A stretch of 64,000 bases of DNA. Origin: Klebsiella grimontii. Its GTDB lineage: Bacteria; Pseudomonadota; Gammaproteobacteria; Enterobacterales; Enterobacteriaceae. The notes beneath the pieces were generated by a model that did not search any database, was not told the DNA's origin, and saw only the letters and a program-made list of their open reading frames with translations. This document shows, piece by piece, positions 51,485 to 60,663 of this stretch (position 1 is the first letter of the stretch; every line of letters starts with the position of its first letter). Where the stretch lies: positions 1 through 64,000 of the forward strand of contig NZ_FZTC01000029.1 in NCBI RefSeq assembly GCF_900200035.1, read 5' to 3'. The position numbers and the translations under genes are program-made.

Positions 51485-51792
51485 ATGGGTAAGTATTATT
51501 GGGCAATTTGTCCTCACTGTGAAGGCCACGGTACCATGGACAACCCGGCGTTTTCGGATGGTTTTACCAGCTCTGAACTTTACGATATGGAGCCAGAGGA
51601 ACGGCACAGGATCCTCAACGGTGCATATGATGTTGCCTGCAGCAGCTGTAAAGGCAGTGGGAAAATTAAGGTCCCCATCATCAGTGCCCTGACTTTCAGT
51701 GAAAAAAAGCTCTGGTCTTAGAACGCCGCGATCGTCGTGAGTTGGCTGACTTAGCTCAAATGGAAAAAATGGAACGGATGATGGGGTGCTGA
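51485..51792 (+). CDS. DnaJ-type zinc-finger protein with A-AAA-AAG frame break
   Basis: In frame 0 the protein stops after 78 codons (51721). CPHCEGHG (9-16) and CSSCKGSG (52-59) are the two CxxCxGxG halves of a DnaJ-like zinc site. At 51703-51709 lies A-AAA-AAG in phase, the heptamer that drives -1 frameshifting in E. coli dnaX. A -1 shift continues as AAA AAA GCT CTG and reads ALVLERRDRRELADLAQMEK to a stop at 51790-51792, giving a 102-aa product. The -1 tail looks like the family's normal helical C-terminus. So the gene is either frameshifted by programme (or slippage) or broken by loss of one A. Confidence 0.72.
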
Positions 51793-51945
51793 TTCTATCA
51801 GCACCTATCTGTTGCGGGCATACGCAAGACTGACTTTGCAAAAAAAAAAAGCTAAATCCTTTTTTATGGTCAGTAAAGACAGAAAATCCACAGCATTGAC
51901 CTTTACGATAGAGAGACTACGATCCAAAAAGTTCAGGAAGCTATT

Positions 51946-52638
51946 ATGAAAACCCCCAAATTTTCAAACTTGCCCCGTGCCCTACTGCCAGCCCTTCTGC
52001 TGACGGTATTCATGAGTTCTGGTAGCTTTGCCAGAGGTTTTGATGAGCCACCCATAGATACATTTTGCTCTAATGATTCACGAGAGTTGAATCACATTAC
52101 CGATCTGATGAATGAACGAGGCCCTACCTCTGTGAAGATTTCAGAGGAAAACGCACTTCATCAAGAACTGGACGAACTGTCAAATAAAATGTCCCTGATG
52201 TTGATGAACACAGTTAAACAAGGTGACATTGAAGAGCTTAATTCGAACATTAAGCATCTGATTACTATTATTGAAAGCAAAGACAACGAAGCGGATATTT
52301 CGAATGTTGGTGCGGAACTCAATAAGTTAACATTAACAAAGAGTGAGATTGTTGATTTGATGGCTTCTGATATCGCAAAAGAAGCTCAAGAGACTCTTGT
52401 CGCCATTGATAAAAATGCGCTCTTTCGTTCGATGACATTAGCAGGTAATCAGGAAATGAATGATGTCAGTAACGAACTCAAGCAACTTGAAGACTTGAGA
52501 AAATTGAGCATTCGGCTTGAGTTTTATTTAAATTGTTTCAATCTTTTTATTCTGTCTATTGGTATGATTTCAGTGATGACATTGATCGCATATAAGTACA
52601 CCCCGTTCAAAAAAGTACTATCTAAGCTAAAAAAGTAA
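51946..52638 (+). CDS. exported coiled-coil protein with C-terminal membrane anchor
   Basis: 230 aa. Signal peptide at about 10-30 (LPRALLPALLLTVFMSSGSFARG, cut likely after SFA). The middle is helical and acidic with heptads (LHQELDELSNKMSLMLMNTV), and a membrane helix lies at about 197-218 before a lysine-rich tail. It would thus sit in the periplasm, anchored in the inner membrane. Followed at 44 bp by a membrane protein gene. Function unknown. Confidence 0.68.
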   Translation: MKTPKFSNLPRALLPALLLTVFMSSGSFARGFDEPPIDTFCSNDSRELNHITDLMNERGPTSVKISEENALHQELDELSNKMSLMLMNTVKQGDIEELNSNIKHLITIIESKDNEADISNVGAELNKLTLTKSEIVDLMASDIAKEAQETLVAIDKNALFRSMTLAGNQEMNDVSNELKQLEDLRKLSIRLEFYLNCFNLFILSIGMISVMTLIAYKYTPFKKVLSKLKK

Positions 52639-52682
52639 TGTGAAATTAGAATCTGGTCGATAATTAAATTTAGAGGGTATGA

Positions 52683-52982
52683 ATGAGTATGAAAAACAGC
52701 AAAGAGGATTGGTATTTAATTCGCAACCTTAAATGGTTGAGTCCGCTTGTTATTCTTTCTTTTTGCCTGTTAAGCTCACAGGTATACGAGATTTTAGGTG
52801 AAAACAATGTTATCCCTGAGTATATTATAAAAATCATTGCGGCAATCGCACTATTCATCAGTGCATTTAACGCAAGAATGACGCCAACCATTTCCGCCAG
52901 AATCTTTATCATCACGATCTATATTTTTGGGTTTAGTGTTTTAGTTTTTTTACTTTACAATTTTTTTACGGGGAACGTTTAA
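52683..52982 (+). CDS. three-pass membrane protein (99 aa)
   Basis: Hydrophobic segments at about 17-37, 46-63 and 73-95. GAGGGTATGA precedes the ATG. Likely in an operon with the exported coiled-coil protein upstream and the Cys-rich protein downstream. Not recognised. Confidence 0.62.
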   Translation: MSMKNSKEDWYLIRNLKWLSPLVILSFCLLSSQVYEILGENNVIPEYIIKIIAAIALFISAFNARMTPTISARIFIITIYIFGFSVLVFLLYNFFTGNV

Positions 52983-53016
52983 TCTTCAATTTGGATTTTG
53001 CTGGAGGCTTATTTAA

Positions 53017-53292
53017 ATGATTTCTAACGTACCTACAGGTCGGATGGTAAAAGTCATTAGGACGACAGGCCGGAGTAGTGACTACCTAGGGCCTTGCGAG
53101 ATTTGCTCGGAAAATATGTCCGAGTCGTATGCAGCCCGCTATGGAAGGGAAAGGTTGAAAGAAAATGGAGTCGTATATATCGATAAATCAGGGGGTAGCA
53201 CATACGGGCATAAAGAATGTTTATTGGCAATGGTTGATGTTAAGCCTGATACCTTGGCACTCCATCTCTGCTGCGGAAAATCAAAAAAGTAA
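53017..53292 (+). CDS. small protein with CxxC metal-site candidate (91 aa)
   Basis: GPCEICSENMSESYAARYGR (26-45) and GHKECLLAM (64-72) provide C-x2-C...H-x2-C, a plausible zinc finger; the end carries two more Cys. ATG 53017 follows GGAGG at 9 nt. The AAAGTAACTTT palindrome at 53286-53296 overlaps its stop codon. Confidence 0.6.
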   Translation: MISNVPTGRMVKVIRTTGRSSDYLGPCEICSENMSESYAARYGRERLKENGVVYIDKSGGSTYGHKECLLAMVDVKPDTLALHLCCGKSKK

Positions 53293-53346
53293 CTTTCCTC
53301 TACCTGATTGCACTTCACTTTTAGCCCGGTTCCGGTATTTTTCTTT

Positions 53347-53373
53347 GAAAAAAAAGCCTGTCATTGACAGGCT
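53347..53373 (-). terminator. intrinsic terminator of the DUF3846 gene
   Basis: Read on the minus strand: AGCCTGTCA-ATGACAGGCT followed by T8. The stem (8 bp) and U-run are textbook. It lies 53 bp after the stop of the DUF3846 gene. Confidence 0.85.
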
Positions 53374-53425
53374 AAACTAAAAACTCAAACTCAGTGCACC
53401 ACATAAATATTTTAAAACTTCGATA

Positions 53426-53743
53426 TTACTGAAACTCGCTTTCTTCAAGCATCAACGCATTGCCTACTATATAGTCATCAGGCCTGATAGCACTTTTCGC
53501 TATGAGTGTCGCATTGTTGTTTCCTGGTAAGGACAGAAGCTTTCCTTCTTCATTAATGACCAACCAGCTGTAACGAATGCCATCATGTACAATAACAGGA
53601 TTGAGCATTACAGCCTGAATGTAACCGCCTACCATTTGTTGCATATCTGCAAGCGAGAATGCACCGTCATTATTACGGCTACCTTCAAGGTCCTGAGGGG
53701 ATAGCTTGCGTATACTATCATCTGCTGTAATCAGTAATGCCAT
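53426..53743 (-). CDS. DUF3846-family protein (105 aa)
   Basis: ATG 53743 (MALLITADDSIRKLSPQDLE) has GGAAG 8 nt upstream; the frame continues upstream without a site. MQQMVGGYIQAVML (about 34-47), WLVINEEGKLLSLPGN and YIVGNALML are the family's conserved blocks (VGGYIE; NEeGklxxLPxN; IVGxxLv). DUF3846 proteins are common on phages and plasmids; their role is unknown. Ends at a strong terminator. Confidence 0.78.
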   Translation of the reverse strand: MALLITADDSIRKLSPQDLEGSRNNDGAFSLADMQQMVGGYIQAVMLNPVIVHDGIRYSWLVINEEGKLLSLPGNNNATLIAKSAIRPDDYIVGNALMLEESEFQ

Positions 53744-53771
53744 AAGTTCTTCCTTTCTAGCGATGCAGCAT

Positions 53772-54020
53772 TCATTTGTCTTTAGCCATATACATCTTTT
53801 CAATGAACGGGATAACCCAGGGCCGAACATAGTGGAAATACTGCTCTTCGTCGGTTTTAGAGTCAGCGTTTGGTGCTTTCTCCACCTTTGTCATTGTATT
53901 GTAAACAACAACATTGTTCACAGATTCCAGAATAATACGACACATTTTTATATTACCCGTCTCTCCTTCTACAGATGCCTGGTAATTCAATTCTGCAGTA
54001 ATCTGGTCTCGGATTTTCAT
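53772..54020 (-). CDS. hypothetical protein (82 aa)
   Basis: MKIRDQITAELNYQASVEGE; strand-rich, then EEQYFHYVRPWVIPFIEKMY. It lies 28 bp upstream of the DUF3846 gene and is probably co-transcribed with it. AAAAGGTAACATATG precedes the start. Not recognised. Confidence 0.6.
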   Translation of the reverse strand: MKIRDQITAELNYQASVEGETGNIKMCRIILESVNNVVVYNTMTKVEKAPNADSKTDEEQYFHYVRPWVIPFIEKMYMAKDK

Positions 54021-54599
54021 ATGTTACCTTTTAGAGTGATACGGGATGCATCTATTTTTCCACATATAAATGCTTAGTCAATAAAATCCCGCATTTTGAT
54101 TGTAATAAATAATAATGAGTACGCATGGTGTAGACTTATCGGAACGAGTTTAATGCTCTTTCCTGTGAGTCTTTCATTGATGAGAACATCGCGCATATCT
54201 ATTCTTACATTTAAAGTCGCTTCGTCAATCCCTTAAATTCTTTGGATGCCACATTTGAATTCAACAGGTATTTTCCATCTCATAAACAGTGAGAAATTAT
54301 AAAGAAGAAATAGCGCCATTGTGTTTTCTAACTTGATTTAAAATGTTGGTGTGACTACGTTGAGGAACATAATGTTGAGGTGGTGATGATATTTAAACCT
54401 ATGTCATTAGCGTTGTTTTCAAACATTTAGTGCTAGTATTCACGTTTTTTTATCAGCGTAACTTCTTGAACATTTAAATAAATTCACAGTTAATCATCCC
54501 ATTTCCCCAGCCCCACTCTGTCTCTTTTAGCCTTGCTTCTAACCTCAGGATCCGTAACATCACTCATAAACAGTGAGTGTTTATGGTGGAGTGGTTTGA
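54021..54599. promoter_or_regulatory. non-coding region upstream of ecoRIIR with inverted repeat
   Basis: 579 bp without a gene. A perfect inverted repeat CATAAACA-GTGAG-TGTTTATG (54565-54585) sits 14 bp before the ecoRIIR start, overlapping the space before its ribosome site. The half-element CATAAACAGTGAG also occurs at 54281-54293. It could be an operator or a hairpin that limits endonuclease synthesis. Confidence 0.5.
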
Positions 54600-55802
54600 A
54601 TGAGTCTTCTGGCGGAGTGGTTGCAAACAAAGTGTTCTGCGAATGTTTGGATATACGTTAAGCGCTTATCCGCTAACGATACCGGCGCTACAAGATCCCA
54701 CCAGTCTGGTCTTTACATGCCGGGAGCCGTCATTGATGAGCTCTTCCCCTCCCTCCGTGATACTCAGTTAAGAAATCCTGAAGCTCTTTTTTCTGTTCAC
54801 GTGTCATCTCATCCTGATTGCCCTGACCTTCATGATGTAAGGGCCATTTACTACAACAATAAATTTTTCGGGGGAACCCGTGATGAAAAGCGTCTGACGG
54901 GCTTTGGCAGACAAAATCCTCTCCAGAATCCGGAGAATACCGGCGCTCTGGCACTTCTCGCCTTCGACCATGTGCCTGGAACATCTTCCAGTTATTGTGA
55001 TGTCTGGGTCTGCAAGGACCTGACCGAGGAAGATATTCTTGAACCAATTATTGGTGAAGTTATCCCGGGAGCAACGATTTTTGGTCCTGGAGACAAAATA
55101 ATTGGAGGGTTGGTTACAGAAAATTCTCCTGGCAGAACAAAGTATGTGCTTCCACTGGAATGGACTCACTACTTCCCTTCAGGAAGGGAAATTATTGGTT
55201 TTGCTGCGTGTCATTACGATAGAACAACTGACGATCCGGACTCACAACTGATGCGGAGGAGGAAAATTGAGTTTGAAATTTTTCTTGCCGTTGAGGAACT
55301 GCACGTGCTGGGTCAGATAGCCGAAGGCTTTGCCACGGTGAATGATTTTATTACGCTTGCTAACTCAGTGAGTAACCGGAGGAAGTCTCGTGCCGGGAAA
55401 AGTCTTGAGTTCCATCTTGAATCTCTTTTCAAAGAACACGGTGTAATGAGCTTTGAAACTCAGGCTATCACGGAAGGTAAGAAAAAACCCGATTTCATCT
55501 TTCCTTCCGGTGCTGCCTATCACGATCCTTATTACCCTGCTGAACAGTTACGCATGTTGGGGGTTAAAACCACCTGTAAGGACCGCTGGCGGCAGGTACT
55601 GAATGAGGCTGACAGAATTGATACAGTACACCTGTTCACCTTACAGCAGGGCGTATCTGTGGCACAGTTCAGGGAAATGCAGTCTGAGGGGATACGGCTC
55701 GTTGTACCGGTAGGGTTGCATAAGGCCTTTCCCGAGGAAATCAGGGGTGAGCTAATGTCACTATCTGCGTTTATCGATGAACTTAAAAAACTCTATTGGT
55801 GA
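54600..55802 (+). CDS. ecoRIIR: EcoRII-type restriction endonuclease (type IIE, CCWGG)
   Basis: 400 aa, matching R.EcoRII in length and sequence order: YVKRLSANDTGAT (19-31), NPLQNPENTGALALLAF (106-122), then the catalytic domain FITLANSVSNRRKSRAGKSL and KKPDFIFP (295-302) ... GVKTTCKDRWRQ (321-332) with the PD...K nuclease residues D298 and K323. EcoRII cuts before CCWGG and needs a second, effector copy of the site bound by its N-terminal domain. It converges on its methylase gene; the shared terminator lies between them. Confident from long motif matches. Confidence 0.95.
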   Translation: MSLLAEWLQTKCSANVWIYVKRLSANDTGATRSHQSGLYMPGAVIDELFPSLRDTQLRNPEALFSVHVSSHPDCPDLHDVRAIYYNNKFFGGTRDEKRLTGFGRQNPLQNPENTGALALLAFDHVPGTSSSYCDVWVCKDLTEEDILEPIIGEVIPGATIFGPGDKIIGGLVTENSPGRTKYVLPLEWTHYFPSGREIIGFAACHYDRTTDDPDSQLMRRRKIEFEIFLAVEELHVLGQIAEGFATVNDFITLANSVSNRRKSRAGKSLEFHLESLFKEHGVMSFETQAITEGKKKPDFIFPSGAAYHDPYYPAEQLRMLGVKTTCKDRWRQVLNEADRIDTVHLFTLQQGVSVAQFREMQSEGIRLVVPVGLHKAFPEEIRGELMSLSAFIDELKKLYW

Positions 55803-55863
55803 CATCCCCCCACATCTGGCGAGAGTCGTATGCGCAATGGGATGATACCAGCATAGATATTTG

Positions 55864-55883
55864 AAGAGCCCCTTGGGGCTCTT
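55864..55883. terminator. bidirectional terminator between ecoRIIR and ecoRIIM
   Basis: AAGAGCCCC-TT-GGGGCTCTT, a 9-bp GC-rich stem with a 2-nt loop, followed by TTTC on the plus strand. It lies 62 bp past the ecoRIIR stop and 11 bp past the ecoRIIM stop (minus strand). Confidence 0.75.
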
Positions 55884-55893
55884 TCAATACCTT

Positions 55894-57309
55894 CTATTTC
55901 CGCGCCTTCACAGCCTCGATGATCCGTGACTCCAGCAATTTCGCTACTGCATCGAATACCGGCACGATGACGGAATTTCCGAACTGGCGGTAAGCCTGAG
56001 TATCGGATACGGGGATTCTAAAAGTTACTTTCCCTGGCTGCTCAAATCCCATTAGCCGGGCACACTCACGCGGTGTTAGACGACGAGGACGTCGGGTCAT
56101 GTTCTCTGGGTCGTTAAAGTTCTTTTCACCGAGTTCGCTATCCCAACCACGATCAACGAGCGATTCTGAACCATCCTTGTGATATCTCGCTGATATTGTG
56201 CGAGAAATTGCATCATCATTTTCAGGCTTCACCAGTCCAAAACCAAAACCATTGCCTTTCTCTTGGTGTTTTTTGGCGTATTTATAGAGATAATCCCACA
56301 GCTTTGGCGTTAGTGTGTATTTATCATCAACATCACTGTCAAGGAGCTCTCTGAACAGTACTTTTCTTTCAGGGAACAGAGAAGAAATGTCACCAAGGCT
56401 AAATCCCTGACTTAAATTCAGATCACGTCTGAAGCCTACCAGAACAATACGCTCCCGGTGCTGAGGGATGAAATGCTTACCATCTATAACTTTTGGATCA
56501 TCGGCACCTGTAGCCTCAGCATCGGCAACGTCGTAACCGAGTTCATTCAGGGTATCCATAATGACACGGAAAGTTTTCCCTTTATCGTGGCTTTTGAGGT
56601 TCTTGACGTTCTCAAGTACAAAGATGGCCGGTTTTTTTGCCATGATGATACGAGCCACATCAAAGAATAAGGTCCCCTGGGTATCACATTCAAAACCGTG
56701 TTTACGGCCAAGTGAGTTTTTCTTACTGACTCCGGCAAGGCTAAAGGGCTGACATGGAAATCCAGCTAACAGGACATCATGATCGGGTATCGATTTATCG
56801 ATATGGGTGTAGGCGTCTTCTTCGCTGATATCTTCTTTATGACTGAGGGTCACATCGCGGATATCCGAATTGAAGATATGCGCTTCGGGATCGCAATACC
56901 AGTTTGCTTTATAAGTTTTTACTGAATAGCTGTTCCATTCACTTGTGAAAACACACTGGCCGCCAATGGCTTCAAACCCATGACGGATACCGCCGATACC
57001 GGCGAAGAGATCGATGAACCGAAAAGCATAATTGGGGTGGTTAGCTGGCGGCTGCGGGAGCAGCCTTTCAAGAAGCGATGCCTCAGTTACGGTAAGTGAA
57101 CGAGGCCCACATTTTCCGTTAATCCAGCGGTTCAGGGTCTCCCTGGTCCAGTCTGAATTTCCCAGCTTACGCAGAAGTTCGGCAACAAACTTCTGATCAT
57201 AGATTTCAAGGACTTTCCCTATCAGTGACAGGTCCCTTTGCTGTTGTCTGGCCTCTTCATTACGTGCCTCTTCCACCAGCTCTTCCGCAAGGGAATCAAA
57301 TTCAGACAT
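55894..57309 (-). CDS. ecoRIIM: EcoRII/Dcm-type cytosine-5 DNA methyltransferase (CCWGG)
   Basis: 471 aa. [14 protein letters not shown] (96-109, SAM motif I), [20 protein letters not shown] (183-202) with catalytic Cys186 in motif IV, ENVKNL (motif VI), [10 protein letters not shown] (motif VIII) and [11 protein letters not shown] (motif X) identify a C5 methylase; the sequence follows M.EcoRII closely. It protects CCWGG sites. The N-terminal 70 residues contain an HTH-like part which, in EcoRII/SsoII-type methylases, represses the enzyme's own gene. Start ATG 57309 with GGAGG, 12 bp inside a longer frame. Confidence 0.95.
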   Translation of the reverse strand: MSEFDSLAEELVEEARNEEARQQQRDLSLIGKVLEIYDQKFVAELLRKLGNSDWTRETLNRWINGKCGPRSLTVTEASLLERLLPQPPANHPNYAFRFIDLFAGIGGIRHGFEAIGGQCVFTSEWNSYSVKTYKANWYCDPEAHIFNSDIRDVTLSHKEDISEEDAYTHIDKSIPDHDVLLAGFPCQPFSLAGVSKKNSLGRKHGFECDTQGTLFFDVARIIMAKKPAIFVLENVKNLKSHDKGKTFRVIMDTLNELGYDVADAEATGADDPKVIDGKHFIPQHRERIVLVGFRRDLNLSQGFSLGDISSLFPERKVLFRELLDSDVDDKYTLTPKLWDYLYKYAKKHQEKGNGFGFGLVKPENDDAISRTISARYHKDGSESLVDRGWDSELGEKNFNDPENMTRRPRRLTPRECARLMGFEQPGKVTFRIPVSDTQAYRQFGNSVIVPVFDAVAKLLESRIIEAVKARK

Positions 57310-57380
57310 TATTGCCTCCACAGGTTATCTGCGTGATAGTTTATCACTCATTTAACCCAGCGCAAATAATATCTGTGGTT

Positions 57381-57710
57381 TTAACCAGTATAACGAGCTC
57401 TGCCCAGCCAGGCCTCCCATTGTTTGTCAATGTCTTCGTCATTATATCCATCTTTAGCTCGGAGATTCTCCCAACCAGAGAGAGGCCCCCCTTCGTTGTT
57501 CTGTTCCCACCATGCTTCAAAATTTTGTTGCTCTTGGTGGTACGCAAATGCTTTTGTCGAATGGGTGTCCCGGGCTTTATAGCCCTCCCACATTGCCGAC
57601 ATCATGACAAACCACAGGTCCCCAGAACCATCCTTCTTTTTATCGAAAAACCAGTCGATGAATTCATGGGACATCCCGTGCTTGTCAGCCAACTCGTAAC
57701 GTTTATCCAT
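57381..57710 (-). CDS. hypothetical protein (109 aa)
   Basis: MDKRYELADKHGMSHEFIDW; acidic, helical, Trp-rich (SAMWEGYKARD, FEAWWEQNNE, EAWLGRA). The repeated xxWxxxxxA-type helices resemble phage accessory proteins that end in AWLGRA. It is 72 bp upstream of ecoRIIM on the same strand. Function unknown. Confidence 0.6.
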   Translation of the reverse strand: MDKRYELADKHGMSHEFIDWFFDKKKDGSGDLWFVMMSAMWEGYKARDTHSTKAFAYHQEQQNFEAWWEQNNEGGPLSGWENLRAKDGYNDEDIDKQWEAWLGRARYTG

Positions 57711-57798
57711 AAAAATTCCCCTCCTCTTTCTGCTGATGCTGTTCTTCTTTAGTAACGAATCGTTTCGCCTAAAACATAGCCAAATTTTTTTATAGAAC

Positions 57799-58233
57799 TC
57801 ACAGCTGGTTATATTCTGAACTGTAACTTCCTATGATCTGGTGAAGGGTCTCATGAACATGCTCATCAATGGTGATTTGGTGGCCCTCAATATACTCTGG
57901 AGCATCCTTTAGCCCTTTGTATACGATTTTGTCCATGCCAAACTGATCTGCCGTGATATCGACAACAAAGAGCATTCCATTTACGTTGGCAACAACCCAA
58001 TAATGCCCTTTCATACCGGCGGCAGTAAGTATTCCACCATCATCAACACCATCTCCACCGGCGATACGTGTCCTGACACCTGAAAATTTCTCCAGGAGCA
58101 TGGATACCAGAATCGAACCATACATGCAGGTTCCTGTGGTATCAGATGAATTGAGGCTACTGGAGATTAAATTTTCAAAAATACGCCGGGACATCTCCAC
58201 CACCTCACGCGGATGAGAGTGTTGTTGCGTCAT
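57799..58233 (-). CDS. papain/transglutaminase-like fold protein (144 aa)
   Basis: ATG 58233 (MTQQHSHPREVVEMSRRIFE) has CAGGAGG upstream; earlier in-frame ATG has none. TGTCMYGSILVSMLLEKFSG (about 33-52), then GHYWVVANVNGMLFVVDITADQFG (about 75-98) give Cys...His...Asp in the order of the transglutaminase/NlpC-type triad. An enzymatic role such as a small cysteine hydrolase is possible, but the family is not identified. Confidence 0.6.
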   Translation of the reverse strand: MTQQHSHPREVVEMSRRIFENLISSSLNSSDTTGTCMYGSILVSMLLEKFSGVRTRIAGGDGVDDGGILTAAGMKGHYWVVANVNGMLFVVDITADQFGMDKIVYKGLKDAPEYIEGHQITIDEHVHETLHQIIGSYSSEYNQL

Positions 58234-58299
58234 TATGCCTCCTGTCAACGGTCAGCTCCAGGAACCTATACGTTCTCATTCGTGCTGTCTTAAATGTGT

Positions 58300-58674
58300 T
58301 TATCGGTTATCTATGCCATCCAATTGCATGGCAAACTTGATTTCTAGTGAGCGGCGTAATGCCTTCAGGGCGCGTTCTTTAGTGCTGAACTGTGGTATGC
58401 CATTCTGGCTACCATTCATACCACGCATACGACGGGAGGCTGCATCAACAACTTCGCCCTCCTCCCGGGTGCCGTGGACACTATTACCGCTCCATGTCGG
58501 ATAAACAGTGCCAGAGGCCACGTTGAAGCTCCATCCGTTTTGGTAATCCCCCGAGGTCTCCGGTACGGGCATATCACGTTCAACCCGATAGTCAGACCAA
58601 CGTAAAGCTCTGTTTATTCTGGCCTGTGCCACCAGCTGATCATAGGCTGCTTGTTCTTTTTTATTCATCGCCAT
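58300..58674 (-). CDS. hypothetical protein (124 aa)
   Basis: ATG 58674 (MAMNKKEQAAYDQLVAQARI) with GGAGA 10 nt upstream. Helical N-terminus, Gly/Ser-rich middle and a helical end rich in Arg (ERALKALRRSLEIKFAMQLD). Not recognised. Confidence 0.6.
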   Translation of the reverse strand: MAMNKKEQAAYDQLVAQARINRALRWSDYRVERDMPVPETSGDYQNGWSFNVASGTVYPTWSGNSVHGTREEGEVVDAASRRMRGMNGSQNGIPQFSTKERALKALRRSLEIKFAMQLDGIDNR

Positions 58675-58719
58675 AACTGACAATCTCCTTTGATGGTAAT
58701 TACAAGTTAGCCAGGTACG

Positions 58720-58995
58720 TCATTTCTTTTCAGGCTTCGTGATGTCTTGAATGTTTTTTAATATCAGAGCTATTTCGGAACTTCGGTCCTTCAGGAGTTC
58801 ACTCAGGTCATCCCATATACCGACTGGTATTGGTCTGTCACCAGAAAGCCACTGACGGATGCGTCTGCCGTCCGCCAGTCCAAGGGCTCTGGCGAGTTCT
58901 GTTTGCCAGCGCTCACCAAACAGCAACTGACCTGCACTGATGAGCAATCCGCGTCTGTTGTCGTTCTCACTGGTTGATTTCATATCTGGTTTCAT
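58720..58995 (-). CDS. HTH protein of phage-repressor type (91 aa)
   Basis: GERWQTELARALGLADGRRIRQW (27-49) is a helix-turn-helix of the kind in which the second helix reads DGRRIRQWLSGDRPIP. A helical C-terminus follows. It overlaps the 67-aa gene by 4 bp, so they are coupled. It could be a regulator of this gene group. Confidence 0.65.
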   Translation of the reverse strand: MKPDMKSTSENDNRRGLLISAGQLLFGERWQTELARALGLADGRRIRQWLSGDRPIPVGIWDDLSELLKDRSSEIALILKNIQDITKPEKK

Positions 58996-59195
58996 CTCTG
59001 CGGGAGAGCTCCCATCCGGCGAATTGCCGAAATACTTGCCTCCACGCCAAAAAGATTCTCAGCTGGTGGTTTCTCGCCTGCAAGCTGGCAGGCGGTGCAG
59101 GCTGCCTGATATGAGTTAGTTCGCTCCCGGAAAAGAGCCTGGAGAGCGACTACAACCAGAGTACGGTCGTCACCTGTTAAATCTTCAAGTTTCAT
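58992..59195 (-). CDS. small helical protein (67 aa)
   Basis: MKLEDLTGDDRTLVVVALQA, with two cysteines (AACTACQLAGEKP). Coupled by ATGA overlap to the HTH gene. Resembles small phage proteins next to such regulators, without known activity. Confidence 0.55.
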   Translation of the reverse strand: MKLEDLTGDDRTLVVVALQALFRERTNSYQAACTACQLAGEKPPAENLFGVEASISAIRRMGALPQR

Positions 59196-59236
59196 ACAAG
59201 CCTCATAAGTTATGGGTCAGTAGGGGCTGAGAATGG

Positions 59237-59680
59237 TTAATCCTGATTAATACCGTACGCTGAAAAGTCCTGAGCGTTTCCTGTCACAGCTGATAGAAGA
59301 CGGAGGATGTTCTCTTCTCCGATGACAGCGAGCGCGGTCGGCATCAATCCGAACTCATCGTTTGTCAGACCAATTGCCATTTTATGCTCGCTGTGTCGAC
59401 TAGCCGACTCGATACGGTCTATGAAGACGTCAATGCAACCATCGATACCGCGTGCTGCAGCAGCTTTGGTCATATCACAGGCATGGTCCCCGTTCAGTAC
59501 GAAAAAGACTCGTCCATCCAGAACCAGAGCGGTTGTATCGCAGCCATACCCGGCAGATGAACTGTTATAGCTGATATGAAAGCGCTCAAATCCGCGAGTC
59601 ATATTGGGCGCTGGGGTATTGATCACAGGAACAACATCTGAGGAAAAACCCAGCTCAGCTAATTGAGGGATAGTTGACAT
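59237..59680 (-). CDS. hypothetical protein (147 aa)
   Basis: MSTIPQLAELGFSSDVVPVI; beta-rich, then TALVLDGRVFFVLNGDHACD and an acidic helical end. GGAGGCGTTC precedes the ATG. No family recognised. The 270 bp upstream contain the promoter region shared with the RES gene, which is transcribed the other way. Confidence 0.6.
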   Translation of the reverse strand: MSTIPQLAELGFSSDVVPVINTPAPNMTRGFERFHISYNSSSAGYGCDTTALVLDGRVFFVLNGDHACDMTKAAAARGIDGCIDVFIDRIESASRHSEHKMAIGLTNDEFGLMPTALAVIGEENILRLLSAVTGNAQDFSAYGINQD

Positions 59681-59950
59681 GAACGCCTCCTGAGGCAGTT
59701 AATGGGCGGCTCCGTAGCCTTCCCTTTCAATATTGATTGTACCTTAAATTAGGTACAATGCAAGCTAACATTTATACTCTAAATTTATCTGGAAGATAAA
59801 CCATATTTATATGAAACATATGGTTTTTTTGGGATATAATATAAGCGAGACCGCAGGTCTTATTCGTCCTTGAATGACGATACTTCAGGGACATTTTATA
59901 AATGAGAATGGAGAAAGCCTATGGCCTAATCTGTTGTAAGGAGGTGTTTT

Positions 59951-60661
59951 ATGGATAAATGGATTTTTGAAGAAGATAAAGTGACGCAGGGAATTGTAGC
60001 GTTACAAAAGGTAGGACGTATTCCGACAGTGACAATCAATCCGGCTTCGGCTGTTTTGAAGCGTCACCAGAAGAAGCGTTATGCAAGTGCAGTACAGTTC
60101 AGTGCGCCAGTGTTATTTGAAGATTGTGGACGCTACAACCCACCCGGTGGTTCGATTGCCGTGTGGTACGTTGCAGACTCATCATTAACGGCAGCGGCGG
60201 AAGCATACGGACGTTTACTTCATTTGGGTGGTCCTGTTAATTACCCAGAGAAAGTCTTACATCAGCATTATATGTGCTCGATAGATGTCAACAGAACGGT
60301 AAAAGTGATCGATATTGTTGGTTTATGCCAGCTGCTTCACATTCCACCTGACAGTGTTGAAAACGAAAACTATACCTTCACACAATGGCTTATGTCGTAT
60401 TTGCATACGCATTTTGGAAGTGATTTTGATGGGATCTCTTATTCTGGAAGGCACTATCGCTACAAGCGTTGTTACGCTTTCTGGGAAATGCCTGGTAAGC
60501 CACCAGCTTTCACTGATACTCCCGGGGGGATGGTACCTTATGCATCTTTCAGGGAGACAGATACAGGGATTTTTCCTGTAGGTTGGCATGGCACGTTCAT
60601 GACCGGCGAAGAGATGTTTGAGGAATTACTAAACTTCAGAATTATGCCCGAACCGAAGTAA
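59951..60661 (+). CDS. RES-domain toxin (NAD-degrading type)
   Basis: 236 aa. CGRYNPPGGSIAVWYVADSS (59-78) with R61, TAAAEAYGRLL (80-90) with E84, and SDFDGISYSGRHYRYKR (157-173) with Ser163/165 give the Arg-Glu-Ser series of the RES family. RES toxins consume NAD+ and stop growth when not bound by their Xre/MbcA-type antitoxin. GGAGG lies 8 nt before the ATG. The next gene, on the opposite strand, is the likely antitoxin, so the pair is convergent and not operonic. Confidence 0.75.
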   Translation: MDKWIFEEDKVTQGIVALQKVGRIPTVTINPASAVLKRHQKKRYASAVQFSAPVLFEDCGRYNPPGGSIAVWYVADSSLTAAAEAYGRLLHLGGPVNYPEKVLHQHYMCSIDVNRTVKVIDIVGLCQLLHIPPDSVENENYTFTQWLMSYLHTHFGSDFDGISYSGRHYRYKRCYAFWEMPGKPPAFTDTPGGMVPYASFRETDTGIFPVGWHGTFMTGEEMFEELLNFRIMPEPK

Positions 60662-60663
60662 TT

